64,000 nt of DNA from Microbacterium sp. Leaf320 (GTDB lineage: Bacteria; Actinomycetota; Actinomycetes; Actinomycetales; Microbacteriaceae): contig NZ_LMOD01000002.1 of assembly GCF_001423485.1 (NCBI RefSeq), positions 950,520 to 1,014,519 of the forward strand. Direction: 5' to 3'. A program made the position numbers and the translations under genes. Under the pieces are notes generated by a model that worked only from the letters and a program-made list of their open reading frames with translations, was not told where the DNA came from and searched no databases. Below, piece after piece: positions 16,079 through 24,581 of this stretch (positions within the stretch are counted from its first letter, which is position 1; the number at the start of each line of letters is the position of its first letter).

Positions 16079-17622
16079 CGCCCGAGCGTGATGCCGAGCC
16101 GGTCGTGCGGCTCGAGGGCATCACGGTCGAGTTCCCGGGGGTGCGTGCGCTCGACGACGTCGACTTCCGGCTGTTCGCCGGCGAGGTGCACGCCGTCATG
16201 GGCGAGAACGCGGCGGGCAAGTCGACCCTCGTCGGGGTGATCACCGGCACGCACACCCCGGATGCCGGAACGGTCTTCGTCGACCGCGAGCCACGGCGCT
16301 TCGCCGGTGTGGCCGACAGCCGGGCCGCCGGAATCGCCACCGTGTTCCAGGAGGCGCAGCTGAGTCCGAACCTCAGTGTCGCCGAGAACGTGATGCTCGG
16401 GCGCGAGCGTCGCGGACGCTTCGGCATCGACTGGAGACGCACGAGAGCGGATGCCGCCGAGGCGCTGACCCGGCTCGGACTCGACGATCTCGATCCCAAG
16501 ACGCCGCTGTCGATGCTCACGCCCGCGCAGAAGCAGCTCGTGGCTCTCGCCCGCGCGGTCGTCGACGAGCCACGGGTCCTGGTGCTGGATGAACCCACGT
16601 CGAGCCTCGACGTGGCCGAGGTCGCGACGCTGATGCGCGTCATCCGCGGCCTCCGACAGCGCGGGGTGGCGATCCTGTTCATCTCGCACTTCCTCGAGCA
16701 GGCCTTCGCGATCAGCGACCGCATGACGGTGCTGCGCGGCGGCAGCCGGGTAGGCGAGTACGCCACCCGCGACCTGGATCGCGCCGACCTGATCTCGAAG
16801 ATGCTCGGCAAGGACATCGACAGCCTCAGGGCCCTCGGTTCGGAGCGCAAAGCGCACCACTACTCGTCCGACGGTCAGCCTGCGTTGCAGGCATCTAACC
16901 TCGGCCGCCGGGGTGAGCTCGAGCAGATGGACATCGAGATCCAGCGGGGCGAGATCGTGGGCCTCGCCGGGCTCCGAGGTTCCGGGCGCACCGAGGTCGC
17001 CTCGCTCCTGAGCGGAACCGTCCGTGCCGACAGCGGTGTGCTGTGGGTCGACGGCGAGCAGGTGCAGCTGCGCAGCCCGTCGGTCGCGCTGCGGCATCGG
17101 ATCGCGCTGTCGGCGGAGAATCGCGGCACGCAGGGCATCATCGGCGAGCTCACGGCGAGAGAGAACATGATCCTCTCGCTGCAGGCGTTGCGCGGGTGGT
17201 CGCGCCCGCTCTCGCAGGCCGAGGCATCGGCGCTCGTCGAGACCTACGTCGAGGCGCTGCATCTGGACCCGGCGGATCTCGATCGGCCGGTCGAGCTGCT
17301 GTCCGGAGGCACCCAGCAGAAGATCCTGCTCGCCCGCGCGCTGGCCGTGCGCCCGCACGTGCTGATCCTCGACGAGCCCACGCGCGGCATCGACATCGCC
17401 GCGAAGCTCGACGTCCAGCGGCGCATCAGCCAGCTGGCCGGCGACGGCGTCGCGGTGGTCTTCATCTCGTCGGAGCTCGAAGAGGTGGTGCGGCTGAGCG
17501 ACCGCATCGTCGTGCTCAAGGATCGCGAGAAGATCGGCGAGCTCAGCAACGGACCCGGCGTCACAGTCGACACCGTGGTCGAGATGATCGCGGCCGAGCT
17601 GAGCCACAGTGTCGAACTGTGA
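16075..17622 (+). CDS. Sugar ABC transporter double ATPase, first copy (YtfR/RbsA-like)
   Basis: A 515-residue ATPase with two nucleotide-binding domains. Domain 1 has Walker A GENAAGKST and Walker B VLVLDEPTSSLD, but its ABC signature is degenerate (LSMLTPAQKQ). Domain 2 has a degenerate Walker A (RGSGRTEV), a good signature LSGGTQQ and LILDEPTRGID. This asymmetry is normal for RbsA/MglA/YtfR. It is clearly paralogous to the ATPase at 18883 and lies on the other side of the binding-protein gene, which is unusual because such systems need only one. In Walker A an Ala replaces the common Gly (GENGAGKST). It is coupled to the LacI gene by ATGA. Confidence 0.93.
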   Translation: MTPERDAEPVVRLEGITVEFPGVRALDDVDFRLFAGEVHAVMGENAAGKSTLVGVITGTHTPDAGTVFVDREPRRFAGVADSRAAGIATVFQEAQLSPNLSVAENVMLGRERRGRFGIDWRRTRADAAEALTRLGLDDLDPKTPLSMLTPAQKQLVALARAVVDEPRVLVLDEPTSSLDVAEVATLMRVIRGLRQRGVAILFISHFLEQAFAISDRMTVLRGGSRVGEYATRDLDRADLISKMLGKDIDSLRALGSERKAHHYSSDGQPALQASNLGRRGELEQMDIEIQRGEIVGLAGLRGSGRTEVASLLSGTVRADSGVLWVDGEQVQLRSPSVALRHRIALSAENRGTQGIIGELTARENMILSLQALRGWSRPLSQAEASALVETYVEALHLDPADLDRPVELLSGGTQQKILLARALAVRPHVLILDEPTRGIDIAAKLDVQRRISQLAGDGVAVVFISSELEEVVRLSDRIVVLKDREKIGELSNGPGVTVDTVVEMIAAELSHSVEL

Positions 17623-17702
17623 TCGGTAACACGATCGCTCGACGCTGATTGCACTGATTTTCTCGCAGACTCTTGTTTTCCAGAAAATGTTCCCGGTAAC
17701 AT
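17618..17702 (+). promoter_or_regulatory. Operator pair upstream of the binding-protein gene
   Basis: ATGTTCCCGGTAACAT (17687-17702) is a 14/16 palindrome of the form TGTT-N6-AACA. A weaker copy TGTGATCGGTAACA (17618-17631) overlaps the stop codon of the upstream ATPase gene, 70 bp away. They resemble the operator before the LacI gene at 15059, so internal LacI-controlled initiation before the binding-protein gene is likely. Confidence 0.7.
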
Positions 17703-17706
17703 CACC

Positions 17707-17733
17707 GCAGGACACGCGGTGCAGGTGTCCTGC
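17707..17733 (+). promoter_or_regulatory. Stem-loop in the binding-protein mRNA leader
   Basis: GCAGGACAC pairs perfectly with GTGTCCTGC across a 9-nt loop, about 70 nt before the start codon and directly after the operator. It could stabilise the leader. No known riboswitch fold is recognised. Confidence 0.5.
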
Positions 17734-17802
17734 AATCACGACAGGACCATGACGGTTCGACCATTGCCGGAGTGACTCCCGGCGTCTCAAAGAGGAGAAG
17801 AA

Positions 17803-18789
17803 ATGTCCGCGAAGAAGCGCATCCGAATCGCGTTCGGCCTGGCAGCAGTCGGCGCACTCACCATCGGCCTTGCGGCCTGCTCGACCGGCGGCGAGGGAGG
17901 CGGCTCGGACGAGCTCACCACCGTCGGCTTCGTCGCCGTCGGCCCCGAGGGCGCGTGGCGCGAGGCCAACGAGCAGAACATCCAGGACACCTTCACGGAG
18001 GATGCCGGATACGACCTCAAGTACGCGCCCGCCACCAACCTCGACCAGAAGTCGCAGATCGACGCGTTCACGTCGTTCGTCGACGAAGGCGTCGACGTCA
18101 TCCTGCTGTCGGCCACCGAGGCCTCCGGCTGGGAGGACTCGCTCAAGCGGGCGCAGGAGGCGGAGATCCCCGTCATCCTGCTCGACCGTGGCATCGAGCC
18201 CGACGACGACAGCCTGTACGTGACCCGCATCGCGCCCGACAACGTCGAGGTCGCCAAGGAGGTCGGCACGTGGGCGGCCGCCACGTTCCCCGACGGTGGC
18301 AACTACGTCGTGCTCGAGGGCCCGGCGGGAGTCGGCGTCGTGAACGAGCGCAACACCGGGTTCGACGAGGGCCTCGGCGACTCGTCGCTCACGAAGCTCG
18401 ACGCGCAGACGGCCAACTGGTCGGCGGAGGAGGGCAAGAGCGTCTTCGAGACCATGCTCAAGGCCTCGGGCAACGACATCCAGCTGGTGTTCGCGCAGAA
18501 CGACGAGATGGGTCTCGGCGCAGCGCAGGCCGCCGAGGAGGCGGGACTCGTCGTCGGCGAGGACGTCAAGATCGCCACGATCGACGGCACGAAGAACGCC
18601 ATGCAGGCGCTCGCCGACGGTCAGCTCAGCTACGTGCACGAGTACAACCCGCTGTTCGGCGAGACCGCGCTCGAGGTCGTCGAGAAGGCTCTCGCCGGCG
18701 AAGAGGTCGAGTCGTACATCGTCGTCCCCAGTGAGGCGTTCGATTCCGCCGAGGCGGCGCAGGCCGTGCTGGCCGACCGCAAGTACTGA
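17803..18789 (+). CDS. ytfQ: Sugar-binding lipoprotein, YtfQ-like (galactofuranose/arabinofuranose type)
   Basis: A 328-residue type-1 periplasmic-binding protein with signal peptide and lipobox ending LAAC at about residue 26. Segments such as TVGFVAVGPEGAWREANEQNIQ, ILLSATEASGWEDSLKRAQEAEIPVILLDRGI and VLEGPAGVGVVNERNTGF are close to the YtfQ galactofuranose-binding protein family. It hands a furanose monosaccharide to the permeases encoded downstream. Its ribosome site AGAGGAG is strong, and stem-loops both before and after the gene suggest higher expression than the membrane genes. Given the arabinofuranosidases on both sides, L-arabinofuranose is as likely a ligand as galactofuranose. 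Confidence 0.88.
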   Translation: MSAKKRIRIAFGLAAVGALTIGLAACSTGGEGGGSDELTTVGFVAVGPEGAWREANEQNIQDTFTEDAGYDLKYAPATNLDQKSQIDAFTSFVDEGVDVILLSATEASGWEDSLKRAQEAEIPVILLDRGIEPDDDSLYVTRIAPDNVEVAKEVGTWAAATFPDGGNYVVLEGPAGVGVVNERNTGFDEGLGDSSLTKLDAQTANWSAEEGKSVFETMLKASGNDIQLVFAQNDEMGLGAAQAAEEAGLVVGEDVKIATIDGTKNAMQALADGQLSYVHEYNPLFGETALEVVEKALAGEEVESYIVVPSEAFDSAEAAQAVLADRKY

Positions 18790-18826
18790 CCGAGCACCGA
18801 CGCCGACGCCGGAGCGATCCGGCAGC

Positions 18827-18863
18827 GAGCCCGGGTGGTGCAGATCCTGTGCCACCCGGGCTC
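18827..18863 (+). terminator. Intra-operon attenuator hairpin after the binding-protein gene
   Basis: GAGCCCGGGTGG (18827-18838) pairs perfectly with CCACCCGGGCTC (18852-18863), loop 13 nt, between the binding-protein and ATPase genes. No T-run follows, so partial termination or 3'-end protection of the binding-protein message is more likely than full termination. Confidence 0.75.
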
Positions 18864-18882
18864 TCCCGGACGGAGAGACAGC

Positions 18883-20490
18883 ATGAACGAAGAACTGCCC
18901 ATCGTCGAGATGCGGGGCATCTCGATCGAGTTCCCCGGAGTCAAAGCCCTCGACGGAGTCGACTTCCGACTCTTCCCGGGCGAGGTGCACGCGCTCATGG
19001 GCGAGAACGGCGCCGGCAAATCGACCCTCATCAAGGCGCTGACCGGCGTCTACCCGATCGACTCCGGATCCATCGTCGTCACGGGCGCCGAGCGCAGCTT
19101 CGGCGGAGCCGGTGACGCTCAGGATGCCGGGATCTCGACGGTGTACCAGGAGGTCAACCTCGCCCCCAACCTCTCGATCGGCGAGAACGTGATGCTCGGC
19201 CATGAGCTGCGGGGCGTGTTCGGCATCAACTGGACTGCCACCCACCGCGCCGCGACCGAAGCCCTCGATCGACTCGGGCTCGGCGACCTCGACACGCGCC
19301 GACCGCTCTCGACCCTCTCGATCGCGCTGCAGCAGCTCGTCGCCATCAGCCGCGCGATGGCGATCAAGGCAAAGGTCCTCATCCTCGATGAGCCGACCTC
19401 GAGCCTCGATGCCGCCGAGGTCGAGGGGCTCTTCACCGTCATCCGCTCGCTGCGCGACCAGGGTGTCGCGATCCTCTTCGTCTCGCACTTCCTCGATCAG
19501 GTCTACGCGATCAGCGACCGGCTCACGGTGCTGCGCAACGGTCGATACCAGGGCGAGTACCTCACCCGCGACCTCGACCGGCACGCCCTCATCTCGACCA
19601 TGATCGGCAAGGATCTCGACGCGCTGAAGTCCCTGGGCGGCAATCGCCGCCGCGCGCCGCGTGAGGCCGACGAGAAGCCGCTGCTCTCGGCATCCGGCAT
19701 CGCCAGGCGCGGGGCGGTCGAGCCGACAGACCTCGACATCCGTCCGGGAGAGGTGGTCGGCTTCGCGGGCCTTCTGGGCTCGGGCCGTACCGAGCTCGCC
19801 CGACTTCTGTACGGGGCCGATCGTCCCGACGAGGGAGCGCTCGAGCTGCACGGGCGCACCGTCGAGCTGCGTTCTCCCGCCGATGCGCTGCCACGTCGGA
19901 TCGCCTTCTCGACCGAGAATCGGCGCGACGAAGGAATCATCGGAGACCTGACCGTTCGCGAGAACATCGTCCTCGCGGTGCAGGCCGAACGCGGCTGGGC
20001 GCGGCCGATGAGCCGCAAGGAGCAGGATGCGATCGTCGACCGCTACATCGCGCAGTTCAACGTCCGGCCGGCCGACCCCGACCGGATGATCAAGAACCTC
20101 TCCGGCGGCAACCAGCAGAAGGTGCTGCTCGGGCGCTGGCTCGCCACGCAGCCCGAGCTGCTGATCCTCGACGAGCCGACCCGCGGCATCGACGTGGGCG
20201 CCAAGGCCGAGATCCAGGAGGCGGTGGCCGCGCTCGCGGAAGACGGCGTCGCCGTGGTGTTCATCTCGTCGGAGCTCGAAGAGGTCGTGCGTCTCTCCGA
20301 GCGGATCGTCGTGCTCAAGGACCACCGCAAGATCGGCGAGATCCAGAACGGCCCCGATGTCACCGCGCAGGTGATCGTCGATGTGATCGCCGCTCACGGA
20401 GTCGAGGCCGCTGCCGAGACGCTCGACGACACCGACGGCGCCGTGCCCGATAGCATCGCCCCCACGACCGACAAGGAGGCAGCGCGATGA
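18883..20490 (+). CDS. ytfR: Sugar ABC transporter double ATPase, second copy (YtfR-like)
   Basis: A 535-residue tandem ATPase. Domain 1 carries GENGAGKSTL, LSTLSIALQQ (weak signature) and LILDEPTSSLD; domain 2 carries SGRTELARL in place of Walker A, LSGGNQQKVLL and LILDEPTRGID. It powers the YtfT/YjfF-like permeases that follow. The start at 18883 is chosen because CGGAGAGACAGC gives a ribosome site and because upstream codons lie inside the attenuator hairpin. Its C-terminal 45 residues extend past the paralogue at 16075 and are acidic. The stop overlaps the next start by 4 bp. Confidence 0.95.
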   Translation: MNEELPIVEMRGISIEFPGVKALDGVDFRLFPGEVHALMGENGAGKSTLIKALTGVYPIDSGSIVVTGAERSFGGAGDAQDAGISTVYQEVNLAPNLSIGENVMLGHELRGVFGINWTATHRAATEALDRLGLGDLDTRRPLSTLSIALQQLVAISRAMAIKAKVLILDEPTSSLDAAEVEGLFTVIRSLRDQGVAILFVSHFLDQVYAISDRLTVLRNGRYQGEYLTRDLDRHALISTMIGKDLDALKSLGGNRRRAPREADEKPLLSASGIARRGAVEPTDLDIRPGEVVGFAGLLGSGRTELARLLYGADRPDEGALELHGRTVELRSPADALPRRIAFSTENRRDEGIIGDLTVRENIVLAVQAERGWARPMSRKEQDAIVDRYIAQFNVRPADPDRMIKNLSGGNQQKVLLGRWLATQPELLILDEPTRGIDVGAKAEIQEAVAALAEDGVAVVFISSELEEVVRLSERIVVLKDHRKIGEIQNGPDVTAQVIVDVIAAHGVEAAAETLDDTDGAVPDSIAPTTDKEAAR

Positions 20491-21554
20491 CCGCGTCAGC
20501 CGGCACCACCATCTGGCGGGACCTGATCCACAAGCCGTTCTTCTGGGGCATCGTCGCGATCCTCGCGCTGCTCGCCCTGAACGTGATCAAGGACCCGACA
20601 TACCTCGCGCTCTCGATCAACCCCAACAACGGAAACCTCGTCGGCAACCTCATCGACATCCTGCGCCAGGCGGCGCCGATCATGATGATCGCCATCGGGA
20701 TGTCGCTCGTCATCGCCACAGGAGGCATCGACCTCTCGGTGGGTTCGCTCATGGCCGTCGCCGGGGCCGTCTCGATGGAGTTCCTCAGCGCCGCGGGTGA
20801 CTCGTTCGGCGCGGCGCTCGCCGCGGTCGGACTCGCGCTGGTCATCACCGGCATCCTCGGTGCGGTCAACGGTCTGCTCGTCGCCTACGTCGGGCTGCAG
20901 CCGTTCATCGCCACGCTGGTGCTCATGCTCGCCGGGCGGGGAATCGCCAAGGTGATCACGGGCGGCCAGAACACGACGGCGTCGAACGATGCGTTCCGAT
21001 GGATCGCGAACGGCTTCGTGATCGGCGTCCCTGTGGTGTTCATCCTCGCCGTCCTCATCGTGATCGCCGTCGGATGGGTGGTCAGGCGCAGCGCGCTGGG
21101 ACTCATGATCGAGGCCATCGGCATCAACCCTCGGGCCAGCCGCATGGCGGGAATCAAGCCGAAGGGGCTGCTGCTCACCGCGTACATCATGAGCGGCATC
21201 CTCGCCGGTATCGCGGGCGTCATGTCGGTCGGCAGCGTCATGACCGTCGACATCTCCCGCACCGGATACCAGCTCGAGCTCGACGCGATCCTCGCGGTCG
21301 TGATCGGCGGTGCTTCGCTCGCGGGCGGCAAGTTCTCGCTCAGCGGCGCGTTCGTCGGAGCGCTGCTCATCGCCACCCTCGACAAGACCGTGCTGTATCT
21401 CGGCGTCTCGTCGTCGGCGACTCCTGCCTTCAAGGCCATCGTGATCGTCATCTTGTGCCTGCTGCAGTCGCAGCGGGTGCGCAGCTGGTTCCGTCGGCGC
21501 CGGAGGGTGCGACCCGTCGAACAGATCATCGCCAAGGAAGAGGTGTCCGCATGA
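20487..21554 (+). CDS. ytfT: Sugar ABC transporter permease, YtfT-like
   Basis: A 355-residue BPD_transp_2 permease of the CUT2/RbsC type with about eight to ten membrane helices. Conserved blocks are GGIDLSVGSLMAVAGAV, NGLLVAYVGLQPFIATLVLMLAGRGIAKVITGG and YQLELDAILAVVIGGASLAGGKFSLSGA. It is paired with a second, different permease directly downstream, as in E. coli ytfT-yjfF. Start and stop both overlap neighbouring genes by 4 bp. Confidence 0.93.
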   Translation: MTASAGTTIWRDLIHKPFFWGIVAILALLALNVIKDPTYLALSINPNNGNLVGNLIDILRQAAPIMMIAIGMSLVIATGGIDLSVGSLMAVAGAVSMEFLSAAGDSFGAALAAVGLALVITGILGAVNGLLVAYVGLQPFIATLVLMLAGRGIAKVITGGQNTTASNDAFRWIANGFVIGVPVVFILAVLIVIAVGWVVRRSALGLMIEAIGINPRASRMAGIKPKGLLLTAYIMSGILAGIAGVMSVGSVMTVDISRTGYQLELDAILAVVIGGASLAGGKFSLSGAFVGALLIATLDKTVLYLGVSSSATPAFKAIVIVILCLLQSQRVRSWFRRRRRVRPVEQIIAKEEVSA

Positions 21555-22588
21555 GCGTCCTGACCGCCACGCCGGCTCCTCAGGCGACCGAGAACGTCGT
21601 CGACCGCCTGCGACGCATGATCACGGCTAATCCGTCGGTGCTGCCGACCATCGCCTCGGTCGTCATCTTCGTCGGCATGGTGATCTTCGGTGAAGTCGCC
21701 TACGGCCGCATCCTGCAGTTCAGCACCGTCTCGAACCTGCTCATCAACAACGCGCACCTCATCGTGCTCGCCGTCGCGCTGACGTTCGTGATACTCACCG
21801 GAGGCATCGACCTCTCGGTGGGCTCGATCATCGCGGTCTCGTCGGTGGCCGGCGTCATGCTCTCGAATGCCGGCTGGAACGCCTTTGCCGTGATCGTCGC
21901 GATGATCGGCATCGGCGTGCTCTTCGGCATCGTGTCGGGTGTGCTGATCAGGTACTTCAACGTGCAGCCGTTCATCGCGACGTTGGCGATGATGTTCCTC
22001 GGGCGGGGGCTCGCCTCGCTGCTCAGCACCAAGCCCGAGCGGCTCGGCGAGGACTCGCCCATCCGCTGGATCGGCACGCAGCTGAAGATCCTCGACGGTC
22101 CCAAGGTCAACGACCTGGTGATCACCCCCGCGGTGCTCGTCGCCGTGATCGTCGTGGCGGCCGCGTTCTTCGTGCTGCACCGCACGCGCACCGGACGCAC
22201 GGTCTATGCGATCGGCGGATCCGAGAGCTCGGCGCTCCTGATGGGTCTGCCGGTGCACCGCACGAAAGTGCTCGTCTACGTGATCAGCGGTGGGCTGGCC
22301 GGTCTTGCAGCGGTTCTGTACACCGCTCGCCTCGGCACCGCGCAGAACATCACCGGCATCGGGTGGGAGCTCGACGCGATCGCCGCAGCCGTGATCGGCG
22401 GCACCGTGCTCACCGGTGCCTACGGCTACGTGCTCGGGTCGGTCATCGGGGCCCTGGTGCTCGGACTCATGAACGTGCTGATCACGCGCGACGGCGGGAT
22501 CCCACCCGAGATGACCACGATCATCACCGGCGGCATCCTGCTCGTGTTCGTGCTGCTGCAGCGGGCGGTGACGCGCAAACGGGAGTAG
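21551..22588 (+). CDS. yjfF: Sugar ABC transporter permease, YjfF-like
   Basis: A 345-residue RbsC-type permease with GGIDLSVGSIIAVSSVAGV, RYFNVQPFIATLAMMFLGRGLASLL and WELDAIAAAVIGGTVLTGAYGYVLGSVIGALVLG. It is the heterodimer partner of the YtfT-like permease. The start at 21551 overlaps the previous stop (ATGA). It is the last gene of the operon and is followed by a good hairpin terminator. Confidence 0.93.
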   Translation: MSVLTATPAPQATENVVDRLRRMITANPSVLPTIASVVIFVGMVIFGEVAYGRILQFSTVSNLLINNAHLIVLAVALTFVILTGGIDLSVGSIIAVSSVAGVMLSNAGWNAFAVIVAMIGIGVLFGIVSGVLIRYFNVQPFIATLAMMFLGRGLASLLSTKPERLGEDSPIRWIGTQLKILDGPKVNDLVITPAVLVAVIVVAAAFFVLHRTRTGRTVYAIGGSESSALLMGLPVHRTKVLVYVISGGLAGLAAVLYTARLGTAQNITGIGWELDAIAAAVIGGTVLTGAYGYVLGSVIGALVLGLMNVLITRDGGIPPEMTTIITGGILLVFVLLQRAVTRKRE

Positions 22589-22606
22589 CTGCCGTTCGCA
22601 TCATCT

Positions 22607-22641
22607 GAATGGCCCCATCTCGCATAGAGGTGGGGCCATTC
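22607..22641 (+). terminator. Terminator of the ytf-type operon
   Basis: GAATGGCCCCA (22607-22617) pairs perfectly with TGGGGCCATTC (22631-22641), 19 nt after the yjfF stop. The inner loop can pair further. Confidence 0.85.
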
Positions 22642-22708
22642 GCGTGCCGGGGAGGGTCTGCAACCTCGCTTTGCGTATCGGAATACAACACATGGGAAGC
22701 ACTAGTGG

Positions 22709-22720
22709 CCTCATATGAGG
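22709..22720. promoter_or_regulatory. CCTCATATGAGG palindrome before the WXG-like gene cluster
   Basis: A perfect 12-bp palindrome in a locally AT-richer stretch (22660-22740) upstream of the three-gene island. A related string, TATGAGGAC, also occurs before mmsA at 51609. The regulator is unknown. Confidence 0.35.
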
Positions 22721-22756
22721 ACATTAGTTTGGAGGCAGGTGATCCTTGGGGGGAAC

Positions 22757-23050
22757 GTGCGCCAACCAATCCATGTGGACTACGAAGGTATGCAGGGCAT
22801 GGCCAGAACGCTGAACGGCCTTGCTGTCGGCGGATCGGCGAGTGCCTTGGATCTCTCGCCGATGAGGAGCGATCTCGTGACGTCGGCGGCATCGATGTTC
22901 TCGCGCGGCTGGGGCGACGCCGTCACTGCGCTCGAATGGGCCGCGCGTGGTCTCGCCGGCGCCGTCGACGAGACCGCCTCCGACTTCGTCGCTGCCGAGC
23001 AGGCTCACATCGATGCGCTCGCCGCCTACGTCGCCGCGCTGGACGACTGA
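22757..23050 (+). CDS. Small helical WXG100-like protein
   Basis: A predicted 97-residue all-helical protein, the size of an ESAT-6/WXG100 protein. Two helical regions flank a turn at SRGWGDAVTALEW (Trp at about residue 52), close to a WXG turn but reading WGD. It has no signal peptide. The start is uncertain: GTG at 22757 follows GGGGGGAAC, while GTG 22739 follows GGAGG and ATG 22715 lies inside a palindrome. The TGATG overlap at 23048-23052 couples it to the next gene, which has a true WXG motif, so it is probably the partner or chaperone of that protein. Function is inferred. Confidence 0.6.
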   Translation: MRQPIHVDYEGMQGMARTLNGLAVGGSASALDLSPMRSDLVTSAASMFSRGWGDAVTALEWAARGLAGAVDETASDFVAAEQAHIDALAAYVAALDD

Positions 23051-24168
23051 TGCCGTCCAACTGGACGTGGTCTGATCCGGGCGCGGGCGATGTCGGGTCA
23101 TGCGGGCTCGCTGCTCGATGGGCCGAACTGCGGGCCTCCGATCTGTCCGACGCGCGCGCCGCGGTGACCACGATCCTGCGCGATCTCGATGCGTCGTGGA
23201 CAGGCGAGAGCGCCGACGCCTTTCGCGGGCGGGCGGCTGGTCTGCGGCGAGATCTCGAGGATTCCGCTGAGGCGATGGATGCTGCCCGCAAGGCCGTCAT
23301 CGAGTACGGCGATGTCGTCGCTGAGATCGCGGCACGAGCCGAGCCGCTGAAACAGGACCTCGCGGCGGCGCAGCTGATCCTCGACATGGTGAGCGAAGGA
23401 GCGCTGTTCGACAATGACGCCGCAGGGATGGAGTATCGGCTTCAGGCGGAGCGGCAGGCGACGATCGACGCGAGGACCGTGACTGCTGCACTCGCTGAGC
23501 TCGCTAAAGATAGAGCGACCGCGGATCAGACCCTCGCGAGTCTGCTGGGCCGCGTGGCGTCGGCCGCATGGGGAGGTCTGCGCTGCGTCGCCGAGAGTCC
23601 GGAGGGCTCGCGTCGCGACAAGGCCAACAGGCGCGTGATGGAGATGCTCGGTCAATTCTGGAGAGGCGACCTCGGGCGCGGAGCGGCCCTCGGTCCCGAC
23701 GACCCGTTCGTGTCGACGTTGATGCGGAGCGACCACATCGAGAGTGTGCGAGAACGGGTGCTGGCCGACTTGCGAAGTGGAACTCTCACCAGCGCAGAGG
23801 AGGATTCCTACGACCGCTCGATCAGCAACAACCCGTCGGTGCTCGTCAACGATGGCGTGAATCTCGCGACCAGCGCGATGTCGGGTCCCCTGGCGGATTT
23901 CCATCTCGACGGGCAGAATCTGCCAGAGTCGTTCCTCGGATCGTATTCGCTCGAGGTGTTCGCCGGCGATCCCCGCCCGGATGGAGGGGTAGAGGTGACG
24001 TACGTGATGAACAACGAAACGACCACGGACTCCGCCACCCGCATCCCGGGCACCGGAGGAGGCCACCTTCCGATCGTTCACCCCTCGATGCTCGCCGCGG
24101 AAGTCGACAGCGGCGAGTGGGCGCCGCAGCACCAGACGATCGTGTGGACAGAGACGGTGTATCCATGA
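23050..24168 (+). CDS. WXG-domain protein with uncharacterised C-terminal domain (possible type VII effector)
   Basis: A 372-residue protein. Residues 25-110 are helical and include SWTGESADAF, a canonical WXG turn (Trp50-Thr-Gly) flanked by two long helices, as in ESX/type VII substrates and the N-termini of polymorphic toxins. Residues 110-260 remain helical and charged. Residues 290-372 look beta-rich (SYSLEVFAGDPRPDGGVEVTYVM, then a Gly-Gly-Gly-His segment) and match no family I recognise. It is coupled to a small WXG-like protein before it and a lipoprotein after it. An effector or toxin role is a hypothesis from architecture only; no core secretion genes are in the window. Confidence 0.6.
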   Translation: MPSNWTWSDPGAGDVGSCGLAARWAELRASDLSDARAAVTTILRDLDASWTGESADAFRGRAAGLRRDLEDSAEAMDAARKAVIEYGDVVAEIAARAEPLKQDLAAAQLILDMVSEGALFDNDAAGMEYRLQAERQATIDARTVTAALAELAKDRATADQTLASLLGRVASAAWGGLRCVAESPEGSRRDKANRRVMEMLGQFWRGDLGRGAALGPDDPFVSTLMRSDHIESVRERVLADLRSGTLTSAEEDSYDRSISNNPSVLVNDGVNLATSAMSGPLADFHLDGQNLPESFLGSYSLEVFAGDPRPDGGVEVTYVMNNETTTDSATRIPGTGGGHLPIVHPSMLAAEVDSGEWAPQHQTIVWTETVYP

Positions 24169-24581
24169 TCGGCCTCGTGCGTCGGCAGGCGCGAATCGCC
24201 ATGCCACTCGGAGTCGCCGTTGTCGCCCTCGCGCTCATCGGATGCGCACCGCAACTCTCCTCGCCGATCGGAGTATGGCGGGCAGCGGGTGATGACGAAG
24301 GAACTCTCGTCATCAATGCTGACGGTACTTTCGCGGCGGACCATGTCTCGTACGATCTGGTTCACGATCGCGACTCGGAGAACGACTTCAGTGCGGAGGG
24401 TACCTGGCGGCTGGTGCGGGGTGGTGCCGAGATCAAACTGCACGTCGTCGAGGCGGAACGTGCGGGCTTCGACGTCGGGCCAGCCAGCTTCTCCGTCGGC
24501 TTCGTGAACGGAGTGATCCGCTTCACCGATCCGGACGAAACCGTCGGCATCGAGTTCCGTATCGAGGATTCAGCCGAATGA
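24165..24581 (+). CDS. Small predicted lipoprotein, lipocalin-like
   Basis: A 138-residue protein with a basic start, a hydrophobic segment and lipobox LALIGC at about residues 22-27, so it is likely anchored on the outer face of the membrane. The mature part is predicted beta-rich with GVW, GTLVINADGTF and GTWRLV, as in small lipocalin-like domains. It overlaps the WXG-domain gene by 4 bp. In effector-immunity loci the last small gene often encodes the antidote, so an immunity role is possible but unproven; a structural cell-envelope lipoprotein is the alternative. Confidence 0.65.
   Translation: MIGLVRRQARIAMPLGVAVVALALIGCAPQLSSPIGVWRAAGDDEGTLVINADGTFAADHVSYDLVHDRDSENDFSAEGTWRLVRGGAEIKLHVVEAERAGFDVGPASFSVGFVNGVIRFTDPDETVGIEFRIEDSAE

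Noticed and set aside
17707..17733. Riboswitch upstream of the binding-protein gene
   Set aside because: Only a single simple stem-loop is visible, with no conserved aptamer core I can identify.
15781..20397. A 1538-codon open frame on the minus strand under the LacI/ytf-type operon
   Set aside because: It mirrors the codon pattern of well-supported plus-strand genes with Walker, lipobox and HTH motifs; its own translation is low-complexity and matches no family.
16075..20490. Frameshifted or degraded ATPase domains because Walker A or signature motifs are incomplete
   Set aside because: Alternating degenerate motifs between the two domains are normal for RbsA/MglA/YtfR-type ATPases; both genes are full length.
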